Shown here piece after piece: positions 18,256 through 28,637 of a DNA stretch of 64,000 nt. This DNA comes from Bog-473 sp963783245 (GTDB taxonomy: Bacteria > Actinomycetota > Acidimicrobiia > Acidimicrobiales > RAAP-2). The number at the start of each line of letters is the position of its first letter. Position 1 is the stretch's first letter. The DNA lies in assembly GCA_963783245.1 (NCBI GenBank), contig CAWAMS010000001.1, positions 310,001 through 374,000 of the forward strand, in the 5' to 3' direction. A program made the position numbers and the translations under genes. Below the pieces are notes generated by a model, which made no database searches, had not been told where the DNA came from, and saw only the letters and a list, made by a program, of their open reading frames with translations.

Positions 18256-18660
18256 TCATCCGGCCAGGAGAACCCCGAGTACCAGGGCGCCCACGCTGGC
18301 CAGACCGGACACCGATCCCCACACGGCGATTGCGGTCCGCGAGGTGGCGCGTCCGTGGAGGAGGGCTCCCACTCCCGCTGCCGCCACGACGACGATCTTC
18401 ATGATGAGGACCGTCTTCCAGGCCTGGCTCTGGTCCGCCCAGTGGATGGTGGAGACATTCCAGAACCCGGTGATGACCAGCACGGCGAAGGCCGGCCAGG
18501 CCAGCCGCGCGAACGCCCGGGCCAGGGCCCTGGGGGCTTCCGCTCCGAAGGCGCGGGATGGCCCGACGAGGCCGGCGAGGACGATCTGGCCTCCCACCCA
18601 GATAGACGCCGCCAGGACGTGAAGGGTCAGCCGTAGGGTCTCGAGTCCGGATGCCAGCAC
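18256..18660 (-). CDS. CopD/DUF2269-like four-helix membrane protein
   Basis: 134 residues, four predicted membrane spans with little loop. LHVLAASIWVGGQIVLAG is typical of CopD-like proteins, with the conserved HxxxxxxWxG. The later GFWNVSTIHWADQSQAWKTVLIMKI also fits this family. Function is unclear; copper transport is only a family label. It sits between tatA and a crotonase on the same strand with gaps of 111 and 22 bp. Confidence 0.65.
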   Translation of the reverse strand: MLASGLETLRLTLHVLAASIWVGGQIVLAGLVGPSRAFGAEAPRALARAFARLAWPAFAVLVITGFWNVSTIHWADQSQAWKTVLIMKIVVVAAAGVGALLHGRATSRTAIAVWGSVSGLASVGALVLGVLLAG

Positions 18661-18682
18661 GGCGGGTCAAGCCCCGAGGGGG

Positions 18683-19456
18683 CTATTTGCCCTGCCAGCG
18701 CGGCTCGCGCTTTTCGGCGAAGGCGACGGGGCCCTCCATGGCGTCGGCCGAATTGAACACGACATCGACGGCCTCCTGGTTGATCGCCCAGCCATCCGAT
18801 TCGGGCAGTTCGGCGGCGCGCTTCATCACGCTCTTGGAATAGCGGACGGCCAGGGGAGCGTTGGCGGCGATCCGCTCCGCGAGGGCCAGCGACTCGGTGA
18901 GCACCGCGTCCGCCGGGACGACCTTGTTGACCAATCCCAACGCGTGGGCTCGTGCGGCGTCCATGGGGTCCCCGGTCATGGCCAGCTCGTAGGCCACCGC
19001 CAGCGGAAGTCGTTTGGGCAACCGGAGAAGGCCGCCGGCGCCGGCGATCAGGCCCCGTTTGGCTTCGGGTATGCCGAACATGGCGTGGTCCGCTGCCACC
19101 ACCAGGTCGCAGGACAGCATGATCTCGAGCCCCCCGGCCAGGGCGGATCCGTTCACGGCGGCGATCATGGGTTTGCCGAAGTCCCGCTGGGTCAGGCCGC
19201 CGAAGCCCCCGCTGGCCCCCATGATGTCCTTGCCTTCCCCGCTCGAGAATGCCTTGAGGTCCATGCCGGCGCAGAAGGCCTTGTCGCCGCTCCCGGTGAG
19301 GACGACCACCCAGCATCCGGCGTCGTCCGCCAATTCGTCCATGGTGGACGACATCGCGCGGCTCACGGCGCCGTTGATCGCATTGCGCGCCTCGGGCCGG
19401 TTGATGGTGAGGATCTCCACGTGCCCCCGCCGTTCCCGCAAGACCTCGTCTGCCAT
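18683..19456 (-). CDS. Enoyl-CoA hydratase/isomerase (crotonase) family protein
   Basis: 257 residues. INRPEARNAINGAVS is the CoA-binding start, AFCAGMDLKAF forms one oxyanion-hole strand, and GSALAGGLEIMLSCDL the other. RGLIAGAGGLLRLPKRL covers the region holding a catalytic glutamate in true hydratases; here that position reads glycine/alanine, as in several crotonase-type isomerases or thioesterases, so hydratase activity is uncertain. ATG 19456 follows AAGGGAGC by 5 bases. No pathway partner is adjacent. Confidence 0.85.
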   Translation of the reverse strand: MADEVLRERRGHVEILTINRPEARNAINGAVSRAMSSTMDELADDAGCWVVVLTGSGDKAFCAGMDLKAFSSGEGKDIMGASGGFGGLTQRDFGKPMIAAVNGSALAGGLEIMLSCDLVVAADHAMFGIPEAKRGLIAGAGGLLRLPKRLPLAVAYELAMTGDPMDAARAHALGLVNKVVPADAVLTESLALAERIAANAPLAVRYSKSVMKRAAELPESDGWAINQEAVDVVFNSADAMEGPVAFAEKREPRWQGK

Positions 19457-19602
19457 GTGCGCTCCCTTCATCGGCCTTCGCCGCACCGAAGCCGACGAAG
19501 GGGCGATTCTTCCCTCTGCCGGGCCGGAGTGCCAACCACCGATCCACGGCACCCCCGGCGCTGACGGACGCCCACGACGGTCCCGGGCGTAGACTTTTTG
19601 AC

Positions 19603-20202
19603 GTGTCCACTCTGGCCCATGTCCTGGCCGTGCTGCTGATCGTCGGTGGCGTCATCGCGCTGGGCGCGGTGGCGGCCTTCTTCGCGGTGCGTCGCGTCGT
19701 GCGGCGTCGCTGGCGCGAGGTGCGGGGGCACGCCGTGACCAGGGGTGTTCTCGCCGGAGCCTCCACATGGACGGCATGGCGGGAGCGGGGCGGCCTGCGG
19801 GCTCCGACCGCCGAACTGCGTCACGCCAACTCGGCCCGGGCCCGCCGGCTCATGTGGCGGGCCATTGAGGATGCCGAGCAGGCGGTGCAGCATGCCGACG
19901 CGCGGCACGCGCCCGTCGCAGAGCTTCCCGCGGTCTGCCGTTCGTTGCGCCACGTCGGTGGTGAGCTGGACCAGATGCTGCGACTGGAGCGCCGGCTCGC
20001 GGCGGGACACAGCGGACCCGATGCGGTGCGCACGCAAGTGGCGGAAGTGATCCACGCCGCGCAAGATGTGCAGTCCGCCGCCCTACGCGCCTGCAGCGAC
20101 GCCACCGCTCCGCAGATTCAATCCCTGGTGCGCACGGCGCGTGACGAGATCGAGATCGTGGGCGCAGCGCTGTCGCGCATGCGATCGGTGACGTCGCACT
20201 GA
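19603..20202 (+). CDS. Membrane-anchored protein of unknown function
   Basis: 199 residues from GTG 19603. One N-terminal transmembrane helix (about residues 4-27) is followed by a strongly basic RRVVRRRWREVRG and a mainly alpha-helical, Arg/Ala/Glu-rich cytoplasmic part that looks capable of coiled-coil packing. No recognised domain. Divergent from the crotonase gene, with 146 bp between them, and followed by the GH1 gene after 52 bp. Confidence 0.6.
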   Translation: MSTLAHVLAVLLIVGGVIALGAVAAFFAVRRVVRRRWREVRGHAVTRGVLAGASTWTAWRERGGLRAPTAELRHANSARARRLMWRAIEDAEQAVQHADARHAPVAELPAVCRSLRHVGGELDQMLRLERRLAAGHSGPDAVRTQVAEVIHAAQDVQSAALRACSDATAPQIQSLVRTARDEIEIVGAALSRMRSVTSH

Positions 20203-20254
20203 GCCTTTCCGCCTGCGGGCCGGACTGCTAACCGGGCGGGGGAGCTGCCAAGCT

Positions 20255-21812
20255 GTGCCCGTGCCGCCCTCGACATCCACCGGCGGTCGGACGCGCACCA
20301 ACGGTTCCCGCGAGGCGAAGAAGGCTTCTCTGTTGGGTGAGGGCTTCGCCATCGGCGTCGCAACCGCGGGGTATCAGATCGAGGGCGGCTACAACGGCGA
20401 TGGCGAGCCGGCGAACAATTGGTACTTCTGGGAACGCTCGGGCCGGGTGGAACGATCCGCCCTCGCATGTGATTTCTGGTGCCATCCCGAAGAGGCCTTG
20501 GACCGGGCGGCGGCGATCGGGTGCACCGTCTTCCGCCTCTCGGTGGAATGGGCGCGGTTGGAGCCCGAAGCGGGACGGTTCGACGGGGCCGCGCTCGATC
20601 GCTACGTGGAGATCCTCGAACTGTGCGCCACGCGCGGGCTCGAACCCATGATCACGCTGCACCACTTCACCCACCCCGCCTTCTTGGGGGAGGAGTTCTG
20701 GCTGCGGCCCGGAGCGCCGGATCTGTTCGCCCGCCATGTGGCCCGCGTGCTGCCCGCACTGGCGCCGCATTGCCGGAGATGGGTGACCATCAACGAGCCC
20801 AACATCGTGATGCTGAAAGGCTGGATCGAGGGCGCGCACCCACCCGGTCGGCGCGCCGCCTTTGCCGACGCCTTTTGCGTGCTCGACAACCTCCTCGCAG
20901 CACACGTGCTCGCGGCCGATGCCATCTCCGCTGTCCAACCGGATGCGCTGGTCACCTGCAACCCGGGCGCCTCATCGATCTACGAGCTCGATCGGTTGCT
21001 GACCGATCTCCTCCTGCTGCGTTCGGTCGGCGTCCCGGCGTCCGATGCCGACCTCTACATCGACGAACGGCGGGCCTTGCACGACGCCGCTCTTCCGCCC
21101 GCAGCACGCAGGGGAGTTCGCCATTCGGCGGTTCTTCGCCGCGGCCAGCCCGTATGGGACCAATCGGGGCGCGGGCGGTGGCCCACTGTGGTCGCGGTTG
21201 CGGTCCGCGGTCCGCCGTCCCGCCCCGAGGAGGGTCCTCGACGTCGCTGTGGCCTCTCCGCGCACGCGCAGTCTCGGCGCCATCGGGTTCGACTGGTACG
21301 ACCCCGTGGCCAGTCACGCATTCGGCCGGCCGGGGCGTCGCAACGCATGGGGGGCGCACGAGTGGTCGCCCGGGCGACCCCTGTGGGATGTGCTGCCGGA
21401 TGCGGACGGGCTGCGCGCGTGGTGCCGGACCGAAGCGGCGCTGCATCCGGCGCTTCCGTTGTGGGTGGTGGAGAACGGTATGGCCACGCGCATGGTGGAC
21501 GGGTATCCCGTCCCGCGCCGCGACGGATGGGATCGCCCCCGCTTTCTCAGAGAGCACTTCGCCGCGCTGGTCGCCGCCACCGAGGAGGACGCTCCTGTGA
21601 CGCTGTACCTGCACTGGTCCCTGGTCGACAACTACGAGTGGGGCAGCTACGAGCCGCGTTTCGGGCTCTTCGGCCTGGACCGCAACGCCGCCTCGGGGGC
21701 CATCCGTTGGCTCGATACGGATGCGGCCGGTCACGACAGCGCAGCCGCCTTCGCCCACATCGTCAGCGGCGTGCTGCGCGGGGATCGATCGGTGCTCGAC
21801 AGCACCGGGTGA
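20255..21812 (+). CDS. Glycoside hydrolase family 1 protein (frameshifted in this sequence)
   Basis: Beta-glucosidase-like TIM barrel of about 518 residues. The opening GVATAGYQIEGGYN, the acid/base motif TINEPN and the nucleophile motif VVENGM are all present, with LHWSLVDNYEWGSYEPRFGLF near the end as in GH1. The frame breaks at about 21088-21091 in GCCGCTCTTCC. One added GC gives HDAALFRPQHAGEF, joining the halves. No signal peptide is visible, so intracellular. Substrate not predictable. The GTG start is uncertain. Confidence 0.82.
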
Positions 21813-21829
21813 GCACTTTCTAAGACTTT

Positions 21830-22534
21830 CTAGGACGCGCTGGACTCGTTCGGGTTCTCCCTGTCCTCCTCCTCCTCCTCCTTCCATGCTCCGTTCCCCG
21901 GGGCGGTCTCGGCGCCGCCACTCTGCGCGGCCTTCTCCCGACGCCGGCGCCGGATCGTCAATGCGACGACGACGAGGGCGATGAGCCCGAGGAGGATGTC
22001 GGACGCGATGCCCGACGCATGCTCCACTTTGGTGTAGACGTTGCCCAGGAAGTAGCCGAGGAGGCAGTACGCCGTTCCCCACACGAGGCCACCGGCCGCG
22101 TTCGCGGGGAGGAAGATCCGATAGGGCATCGCCGACATGCCGGCCAACCCCGGGGCGGCAGCCCGTAAGAAGGCGGTGAAGCGGGCGACGAAGACAGCGA
22201 TGGCACCTCGCCGTTTCAGCTGGTCGAGCACGGCCAAAAGGGCACGCTGGCGTTTGCGCAAGAACCGCGTCTGCATCAGGCGGGGTCCCCATTTCTCGCC
22301 GACCAGGTAGCCGACGGAGTCACCGGCGATGGCGCAGGTCACGACGACGACGACGAGGATCACGATGTTGATGTTGTCCCGGGACGCCGCGACGCCGCCG
22401 ATGATCACCGCCGTCTCACCGGGAAAGACGAAACCGATCAGTATGGCGGCTTCGGCGAACACGAGGGCGCCGACGAGGGCGTAGGCCTCCCAACCGTGGA
22501 GGTTGAGGAGGGGATCGAGCAGATGGGCGATCAC
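21830..22534 (-). CDS. DedA family membrane protein
   Basis: 234 residues. FAEAAILIGFVFPGETAVIIGG carries the DedA acidic and PGE elements, VARFTAFLRAAAPGLAGM is the conserved FxRxxPxxRxxxxxxAG-like region, and NAAGGLVWGTAYCLLGY follows. Members are implicated in lipid-carrier flipping and envelope homeostasis. The tail is very acidic (a run of glutamates near the C-terminus). Convergent with the GH1 gene, 17 bp apart. Confidence 0.9.
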   Translation of the reverse strand: MIAHLLDPLLNLHGWEAYALVGALVFAEAAILIGFVFPGETAVIIGGVAASRDNINIVILVVVVVTCAIAGDSVGYLVGEKWGPRLMQTRFLRKRQRALLAVLDQLKRRGAIAVFVARFTAFLRAAAPGLAGMSAMPYRIFLPANAAGGLVWGTAYCLLGYFLGNVYTKVEHASGIASDILLGLIALVVVALTIRRRRREKAAQSGGAETAPGNGAWKEEEEEDRENPNESSAS

Positions 22535-22582
22535 GGGCCCACCTGCGTCACGTAGGCGGGGCAGCTCGTAAGCAGGACGCTG

Positions 22583-23698
22583 CTAATTGACGGCGCGCAA
22601 CGCGTGGTCGCGTACGGTGATCTGGCGCCAGCGCGATTCGACATTGGCCATGAACTCCTTGCCGGTAGCCAGGTGAAGGAGTATGTCGGACTGGCCCTGC
22701 GGGCGGGCCAGCATCCAACTGTGCCCGCCGGGCACCCATTGCACCGGGGCACGGGCGACGTCGGCGAATTCCGTTGCCACCGCTGTGGGCGTGATGCGAT
22801 CGAAGCAGCCCCACTCGTTGAGGATCGGCATCTGCTGGGCCACCAGGGAGCGCACCTCGCTGCGTTGATCGAGTGACATGAGCAGGCTGCCGATGGGCAG
22901 TGTCTGGCCGACCGTGCGGACGTTGCGGCGTACTTCGGGAAGGACCGAACGGAAGGTCGAGAACATCCGGCCGATCAGGAGGTCCGGCATGTCGCTGACC
23001 GCGGCCGTGGCGAGGTCGACCATGGGTGCGATGTTGGGAGCGAAGGGTGCGAGCACCGAGGAGACAATGCCGTGGCGCGCCTTCCACGCGGGCGTGCTCA
23101 CACCATCGCGATAGATCAACCCGAGCGTGTGCCGTGCGTGGTCATGGGCGAACTGCACCGCGACCGCGCCCCCCATCGAATGGCCGAGCACCACGACCGG
23201 CCCCGCTCCAACGTGGGAGAGGACCGCCATGACCTGGTTGGCCAGTATCTCCATCGACACGTCGTGCCAGTCAAGCGGATCGCTCCCGCCGAAGCCGGGG
23301 AGGCTGGGGTTGACGACGCGCCAGCCGAGCTGTTCGGCGAGACGAGCGCTCTCGCGCCAGTACATGCCGCCGCCGGCGAAGTAGCCGTGGACGTTCACCG
23401 CCCAGATCGGCGGGCTGGAGGGACCGTCGGGGCCGTGCGCCCCGATGTTGTCGGACACTGCGAACTGCAACAGGCGCCCCTCGACGCGCAGCGCACCGGG
23501 CACCATACGGATCGTCGGGGTCCTGCGCACCTTGTGGATGTACTGATCCCGGACGAGGCCCAAGCCGAGTGGGGCACGGCCGGCGTCGGCCAACTCGACA
23601 GGGGAGGGCCCGTCCGAAGGGGCCATGATGGCGCCCGAGATTTGCAGCCGGTCCACCGTCTCGGGTGCTGACTTGCCCCTTGGAAATCCCAAACCCAT
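22583..23698 (-). CDS. Alpha/beta hydrolase
   Basis: 371 residues. An N-terminal region of about 95 residues precedes the core. VHGYFAGGGMYW provides the oxyanion strand, VVLGHSMGGAVAVQ is the nucleophile elbow (Ser), and GGHSWMLARP holds the catalytic histidine. Esterase- or lipase-like; substrate unknown. The intergenic region to the divergent amidohydrolase is 153 bp. Confidence 0.82.
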   Translation of the reverse strand: MGLGFPRGKSAPETVDRLQISGAIMAPSDGPSPVELADAGRAPLGLGLVRDQYIHKVRRTPTIRMVPGALRVEGRLLQFAVSDNIGAHGPDGPSSPPIWAVNVHGYFAGGGMYWRESARLAEQLGWRVVNPSLPGFGGSDPLDWHDVSMEILANQVMAVLSHVGAGPVVVLGHSMGGAVAVQFAHDHARHTLGLIYRDGVSTPAWKARHGIVSSVLAPFAPNIAPMVDLATAAVSDMPDLLIGRMFSTFRSVLPEVRRNVRTVGQTLPIGSLLMSLDQRSEVRSLVAQQMPILNEWGCFDRITPTAVATEFADVARAPVQWVPGGHSWMLARPQGQSDILLHLATGKEFMANVESRWRQITVRDHALRAVN

Positions 23699-23851
23699 GT
23701 GTCGCTACCTCGGTCACATGCCGTCGCTGGCGCCGAAATCGTGTTCCGCGCGAGAGAATCCGCCTCTCCCTTTCCACCGTACCCGACCCCGGTTGTCGGC
23801 CCGCAGCGCGGTGGGCGTGCACGGAGGCGTCAAGGCTGCGACGATGGTGCC

Positions 23852-25521
23852 ATGAGCGCTGACGTAATCATTCGGGGTGGGACGGTCATCGACGGGACAG
23901 GGTCTCCCGGTCAGGTGGCCGACGTGGCTGTGACGGACGGGAAGATCTCCGACATCGGCACGGGACTCAGCGGGTCCCGGGTGCTCGATGCGACGGGTCA
24001 GGTGGTCACGCCCGGCTTCATCGACATCCACACGCACTACGACGCCCAGGTCTTCTGGGACCCTTCGTTGACGCCCTCGTCGTTCCACGGCGTGACAACC
24101 GTCGTGGCGGGGAACTGCGGATTCTCCATCGCACCGGTGCGAGCCGATGGCGTCGCCCTTCTGGGGCGCACCTTGCAGCATGTGGAGGACATGAGTTTCG
24201 ACACATTGTCGGCCGGCGTTCCGTGGGACGAGTTCGAGACCTTTACCCAATACCTCGATGCGGTGGAACGGCGCGGCACGGCTCTGAACTTCTCGTGCTA
24301 CGTGGGTCACACGGCGGTGCGCATGTATGTGATGGGTGATGACGCGTACGCGCGCGCGCTGCCACCCCCGAGGAGATGGCGCGCATGCAGGCGGTGGTGG
24401 CCGATGCCATGGCCGGCGGCGCCATCGGCTTCGCCTCGAGTGCGTCGCCGACGCACAGCGGGGACAGTGGGCGCCCCGTACCCTCCCGTGTGGGCGACCT
24501 CGAAGAACTGCGCGCCCTCCTCCAGCCGTTGCGCCATGGAACGCGCGGCGTGGTGGCCTTGCTCCCCGGTGGGGTGATCTCGCACGACGAGGTCTTCGAG
24601 CTGCAGCGCGAGATCGGTCGGCCCTTCACGTGGACGGCTCTGCTCACCGTGCGGGACTACCCGTACCACGAGAAGGTGATGGCCGACCATGACGCGGCAT
24701 GGGCCGAGGGCATCGAAGTCTGGCCGCAGGTGTCGTGCCGCCCGTTGGTCTTCCAGATGAACCTTTTGGAGCCCTTCACGCTGAACATGCGCCCGATGTT
24801 CGCGGCGTTGATGGGGAAGTCGAAGGAGGAGAGAATCGCAGCCTTCCGCGACCCGGCGTGGCGCGAGAAGGCGCTGGCCGAGGCCGGCGGGGCAGGGGGG
24901 GCCATCCCCGTCAATTGGGCGAACATCGCGGTCGCCTCGTCGGACTCCCACCCTGAGCTGACCGACAAGCCGGTGCTTGCGCTGGCCGAAGAGCGGGGCT
25001 GCTCCCCCCTCGACGTCGTGCTCGATATCTCCCTCGACGACGATCTCGAGGCGCGTTTCTGGTCGGTCCTCGCCAACAATGACGAGGAGGGCATCGCGTG
25101 GCTCTTGCCGCGCGACAACGTGCTGCTCGGGCTGGCGGACTCGGGGGCGCACGTCTCCCAGTTGTGTGACGCCTGTTTCTCCACCGATCTGCTCGGGAAC
25201 TGGGTGCGCGGGCGCGGGGTCATGCCCCTCGAACGGGCCATTCACAAGTTGACCGGCGAGCCGGCGCAGGTCTACGGGCTGGTCGACCGGGGAACGGTCA
25301 CCGTCGGCAAGGCGGCTGACATCTGCGTCTTCGATCCCGAGACGATCGCCCCCGGCCCGTTGCGCCGGATCTATGACTTCCCGGCCCACGGCGAGCGCCT
25401 GACGGCTGACGCGCCGGTCGGCGTCACGCACACCTTGGTCAACGGCGTGCCCATCCGGGTAGACGGCGTCCCGAGCGACGAAGGCCTGGCGGCGCGACCG
25501 GGCGAAGTCCTGCGTCGCTGA
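23852..25521 (+). CDS. N-acyl-D-amino-acid deacylase-like amidohydrolase (frameshifted in this sequence)
   Basis: Urease-superfamily TIM barrel. DVIIRGGTVIDGTGSPG is the beta-sandwich start, IDIHTHYDAQ the first metal HxH, VVAGNCGFSIAP follows, and SDSGAH-like GLADSGAHVSQLCD carries the last metal Asp. The frame breaks in an alternating C/G tract at about 24350-24362, just before PEEMARMQAVV. Related enzymes hydrolyse N-acylated D-amino acids or cyclic amides. A paralogue with the same opening motifs begins at 62405. Confidence 0.82.
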
Positions 25522-25562
25522 GAGGGGCGCCACCTGCACGAGCGCCACTGTGGCGTCGCGGC

Positions 25563-26363
25563 CTACGTGACGTCGCGGCGGACCGTGGTGAAGTAGCCGA
25601 GCACCAAGGGGACCATGCCCCATGCCAGCATGATCAGGCCGCCCTGCCACCATGCCAACAGCCGTGAGGTGGCGTCATGGTTCCCGCCGAGGCCACCCCG
25701 GGCCAACGAGCCGGCCAACGAGGCCGCCGCGGATGAAGGCAGCCAATTCAGGTCGTAGTGGAAGACTCCCCGGGCGAGGACCACGAGGAGGGGTTCCAGA
25801 ATGAACGTCCCGCCGATGGCGAGAAGGATGCCGGCGACCTGGTTCTTCACCAGCGTGCCGAAACCGAGACCGAAGAGACCCAGCAGGATGGTGGCGGCGA
25901 CGAACCCCGGCACCACGGCCCCGAGCTGACCCGTGACGTGTGACGTGACACCCCCCAGCGCGGCGTTCCACGGCAGCCCGATGGCACACGCGGTGACGAG
26001 GGAGAGAACGGCCACCAAGAAGCACCACCACGCCGTGACGACGATTTTGGCGCCGAGGACCCGGCCCCGACGGGGGGTGAGCACGAGCGTGGATGTCATC
26101 GTCTTGTGGCGGTATTCGCTGGTGATGCAGATGACGCCCAGAACGGGGGCCAGAAAGGTGATCCCGAAATATCCCGCACCCAGAAGCTGGCGCCGGTCAT
26201 TGAGGGTCTGCACGAAAGAGTAGGTGTGGCCGGGGGACCCCCCCGCGCTGGCGAAGACCGCCCAGACGATCAGGGCGGTCAGCGGGAAGGCCAACCCGAA
26301 GCACACCCAGATGCCCGGCATGGTGCGCATTTTGAGCAGCTCGGATCGAACGGTGTTGATCAT
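25563..26363 (-). CDS. ABC-2 type permease
   Basis: 266 residues, about six membrane spans. SELLKMRTMPGIWVCFGLAFPL at the start and SEYRHKTMTSTLVLTPRRGRVLGAKI are the classic signatures of the gliding/ABC2 permease group (only short parts quoted). It pairs with the ATPase immediately upstream; the ATPase stop overlaps its start by 4 bp. Probably exports a small molecule or peptide; substrate unknown. Confidence 0.88.
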   Translation of the reverse strand: MINTVRSELLKMRTMPGIWVCFGLAFPLTALIVWAVFASAGGSPGHTYSFVQTLNDRRQLLGAGYFGITFLAPVLGVICITSEYRHKTMTSTLVLTPRRGRVLGAKIVVTAWWCFLVAVLSLVTACAIGLPWNAALGGVTSHVTGQLGAVVPGFVAATILLGLFGLGFGTLVKNQVAGILLAIGGTFILEPLLVVLARGVFHYDLNWLPSSAAASLAGSLARGGLGGNHDATSRLLAWWQGGLIMLAWGMVPLVLGYFTTVRRDVT

Positions 26364-27301
26364 GGTGGCGTCGCCATGTCCCCGAAGCCGAGTCCCGACG
26401 TGAGGGAGAGGAAGATCGCCTCGAGGTCCGCACCCTGATTGGTCAGCTCGTAGAGCACGATCTGGTTGCTGGCCAGGAGCGGTCCGAGTTGTTCGGGCGT
26501 CATGCCGTCGATGGCGACGAGGTCCTGGGAGAGTCGGCGGAACCGGACCTTGGCCTCGGTGAGCACGGCGCAGAGGCGATCAGCTTCGGGTGTTCTTGCG
26601 TGCATGGAGGCTTCGGCAACGCCCGAGGTGATGGACTCCAACGTCCCCTGGGCCCGGAGCTTGCCGTGCGAGACGATCACGGCGTTGTCGATGGTCTGGG
26701 CCATTTCTGCCAGGAGGTGCGACGACACCAAGATGGTGCGGCCCTCGCCCGCCAGGTAGCGCATCAGGTCGCGCAGCCATGCGATGCCCTGCGGGTCGAG
26801 GCCGTTGGACGGCTCGTCGAGGATCAGCACGTCGGGGTCGCCGACCAGTGCGCTCGCCAGCTCGAGCCGCTGGCGCATGCCCATGGAGAACCCGCCGATC
26901 TTGCGCTTGGCATCCGCGGTCAGGCCGACCAGGTCCAGCACCACATCGGCGCGGGCCTCGTCGTGGCCGCCGGCCCGGGCGACCATGCGCAAGTGGGTGC
27001 GGGCCCGGCGCGCCGGATGGAAGCTGGTCGCCTCCAACACCGCGCCGACCGTGCCCGAGGGGTTGGGCAATTCGCGGAAGAGCTGACCACCGACGGTGGC
27101 CCGTCCCGCGTTGGGCGCCACCAGCCCGAGCAGCATCCGCAGCGTGGTGGTCTTCCCGGAGCCGTTCGGTCCGAGGAAACCGGTCACCCGTCCCGGTTCG
27201 ACGGTGAAATCGAGATGGTCGACGGCCAGCACCGATCCGAAGTGCTTGGTCAGGCCTGAGATCTCGATGGGCAGGCCGCGCGTGGTTGGGCCTGTGGACA
27301 T
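26360..27301 (-). CDS. ABC transporter ATP-binding protein
   Basis: 313 residues. Walker A GPNGSGKTTT near residue 45, signature GFSMGMRQRLELA, Walker B LILDEPSNGLD and switch SSHLLAEM are all intact. The C-terminal extension of about 80 residues matches the drug/lantibiotic self-protection class of ATPases (DrrA/BcrA-like). Two-gene operon with the permease. ATG 27301 is immediately downstream of a 170-bp region shared with the divergent alcohol dehydrogenase. Confidence 0.92.
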   Translation of the reverse strand: MSTGPTTRGLPIEISGLTKHFGSVLAVDHLDFTVEPGRVTGFLGPNGSGKTTTLRMLLGLVAPNAGRATVGGQLFRELPNPSGTVGAVLEATSFHPARRARTHLRMVARAGGHDEARADVVLDLVGLTADAKRKIGGFSMGMRQRLELASALVGDPDVLILDEPSNGLDPQGIAWLRDLMRYLAGEGRTILVSSHLLAEMAQTIDNAVIVSHGKLRAQGTLESITSGVAEASMHARTPEADRLCAVLTEAKVRFRRLSQDLVAIDGMTPEQLGPLLASNQIVLYELTNQGADLEAIFLSLTSGLGFGDMATPP

Positions 27302-27471
27302 ACGAAGGGGGACGTTAGTCGGCGGGTCCTGCGTCGTCGGGCCGCCCTTGGGGAAGTGACGCGCTCAGTCCATTCGAGCGCGGGCCGGGAGACAGCGATT
27401 GTCGGATGCCCGTCGGCGAACGATACTGACGATGCGGCAACGCCCGAGTCGCCGAGCGGGAGGGGTGTGCA

Positions 27472-28623
27472 ATGAAGACGCGTGCGGTGGTCTGCTCCGG
27501 ATTGAACGAGCCGTGGAAGACCGAGGAGGTCGACATCGATCCTCCGGGCAACCGTGAAGTCCGGGTGAAGATGGTCTACGCCGGCATGTGCCACTCGGAC
27601 GAGCACTTGCGCAGCGGCGATATCAGTGCAGCGCCCGAAGTGCTCGAATTGATCGGCGTGCCGTCCATGTTCCCTGTCGTCGGCGGGCACGAAGGATCGG
27701 GCATCGTGACCGAGGTCGGGACCAACGTGACGCAGGTCGCACTCGGCGATCACGTGGCGGTGTCGTTCATCCCGTCCTGCGGGACGTGCCACTGGTGCGC
27801 CTCGGGACGCCAGAACCTTTGCGACCTCGGGATGTCGACGTTGGCCGGCGGCATGATCAGCGACGGGACGTACCGCTACCACCTGGAGGGAGCGCATCTG
27901 AACAGGATGTGCCAACTCGGCACCTTCGCCGACGAAATGGTGTGCCACGAGAATTCGTTGGTCCGTATCGAGCCGTACGCCAACATGAAAGCGGCGGCAC
28001 TCATCAGCTGCGGTATCTCCACGGGCTTCGGATCGGCGGTGGACCGGGCCAAGGTCAGGCCCGGCGAGACCGTGGTCGTGGTCGGGTGCGGTGGCGTCGG
28101 GTCCGGCGCCGTCCAAGGGGCACGTATCGCCGGCGCGCGCGTCATCATCGCGGTGGACCCGGTGCCCTTCAAGCTGGAGAAGGCCAAGGAGATCGGCGCC
28201 ACGCACACGGCACCGTCGCTCCTCGATGCGCAATTCATGCTGCCCGAATTGACGAAAGGGCGTAACGCGGATGTGGTGATCCTGACGCCGGGCGTCCTCA
28301 AGGGCGAGCTCATCGGAGCAGCGTGCGCCCTCGGGTCAAAGGACGCCCGCATCGTGGTCACGGCGATCGCGCCCTTCGACCAGATGGACGTCACATTGAA
28401 TCTCTTCAACCTCTCCATGTACAACCAGGCCTTGTTGGGAACTGTCTTCGGCTCGGCGAGCCCGCGGGTGCAGGTGCCCAATCTGCTCAACCTCTACGAG
28501 GACGGTCAGCTCAAGATCGACGAGATCATCACCCGTGAGTACACCCTCGACCAGGTGCAGCAGGGCTACGACGATCAGGCCGCCGGCACGATCATCCGGG
28601 GCGTCGTCGCCTTCGACACGTAG
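27472..28623 (+). CDS. NDMA-dependent, mycofactocin-associated alcohol dehydrogenase
   Basis: Zinc-dependent medium-chain dehydrogenase, 383 residues. GMCHSDEH holds the catalytic zinc cysteine, GHEGSG a catalytic-site Glu, and CGTCHWCASGRQNLC the four structural zinc cysteines; GCGGVGSGAVQGA is the NAD-binding loop. The overall pattern is that of the MDR subfamily with tightly bound, non-exchangeable NAD, which needs mycofactocin (or the artificial acceptor NDMA) to reoxidise it. GGGAGGGG precedes ATG 27472. Convergent with mftD, 14 bp apart, supporting the assignment. Confidence 0.9.
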   Translation: MKTRAVVCSGLNEPWKTEEVDIDPPGNREVRVKMVYAGMCHSDEHLRSGDISAAPEVLELIGVPSMFPVVGGHEGSGIVTEVGTNVTQVALGDHVAVSFIPSCGTCHWCASGRQNLCDLGMSTLAGGMISDGTYRYHLEGAHLNRMCQLGTFADEMVCHENSLVRIEPYANMKAAALISCGISTGFGSAVDRAKVRPGETVVVVGCGGVGSGAVQGARIAGARVIIAVDPVPFKLEKAKEIGATHTAPSLLDAQFMLPELTKGRNADVVILTPGVLKGELIGAACALGSKDARIVVTAIAPFDQMDVTLNLFNLSMYNQALLGTVFGSASPRVQVPNLLNLYEDGQLKIDEIITREYTLDQVQQGYDDQAAGTIIRGVVAFDT

Positions 28624-28637
28624 CGGCGGACTGCGTC

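Noticed and set aside
18683..19456. Naming the crotonase gene as a specific enzyme (e.g. echA or menB)
   Set aside because: Active-site residues of the hydratase are not clear and there is no pathway context.
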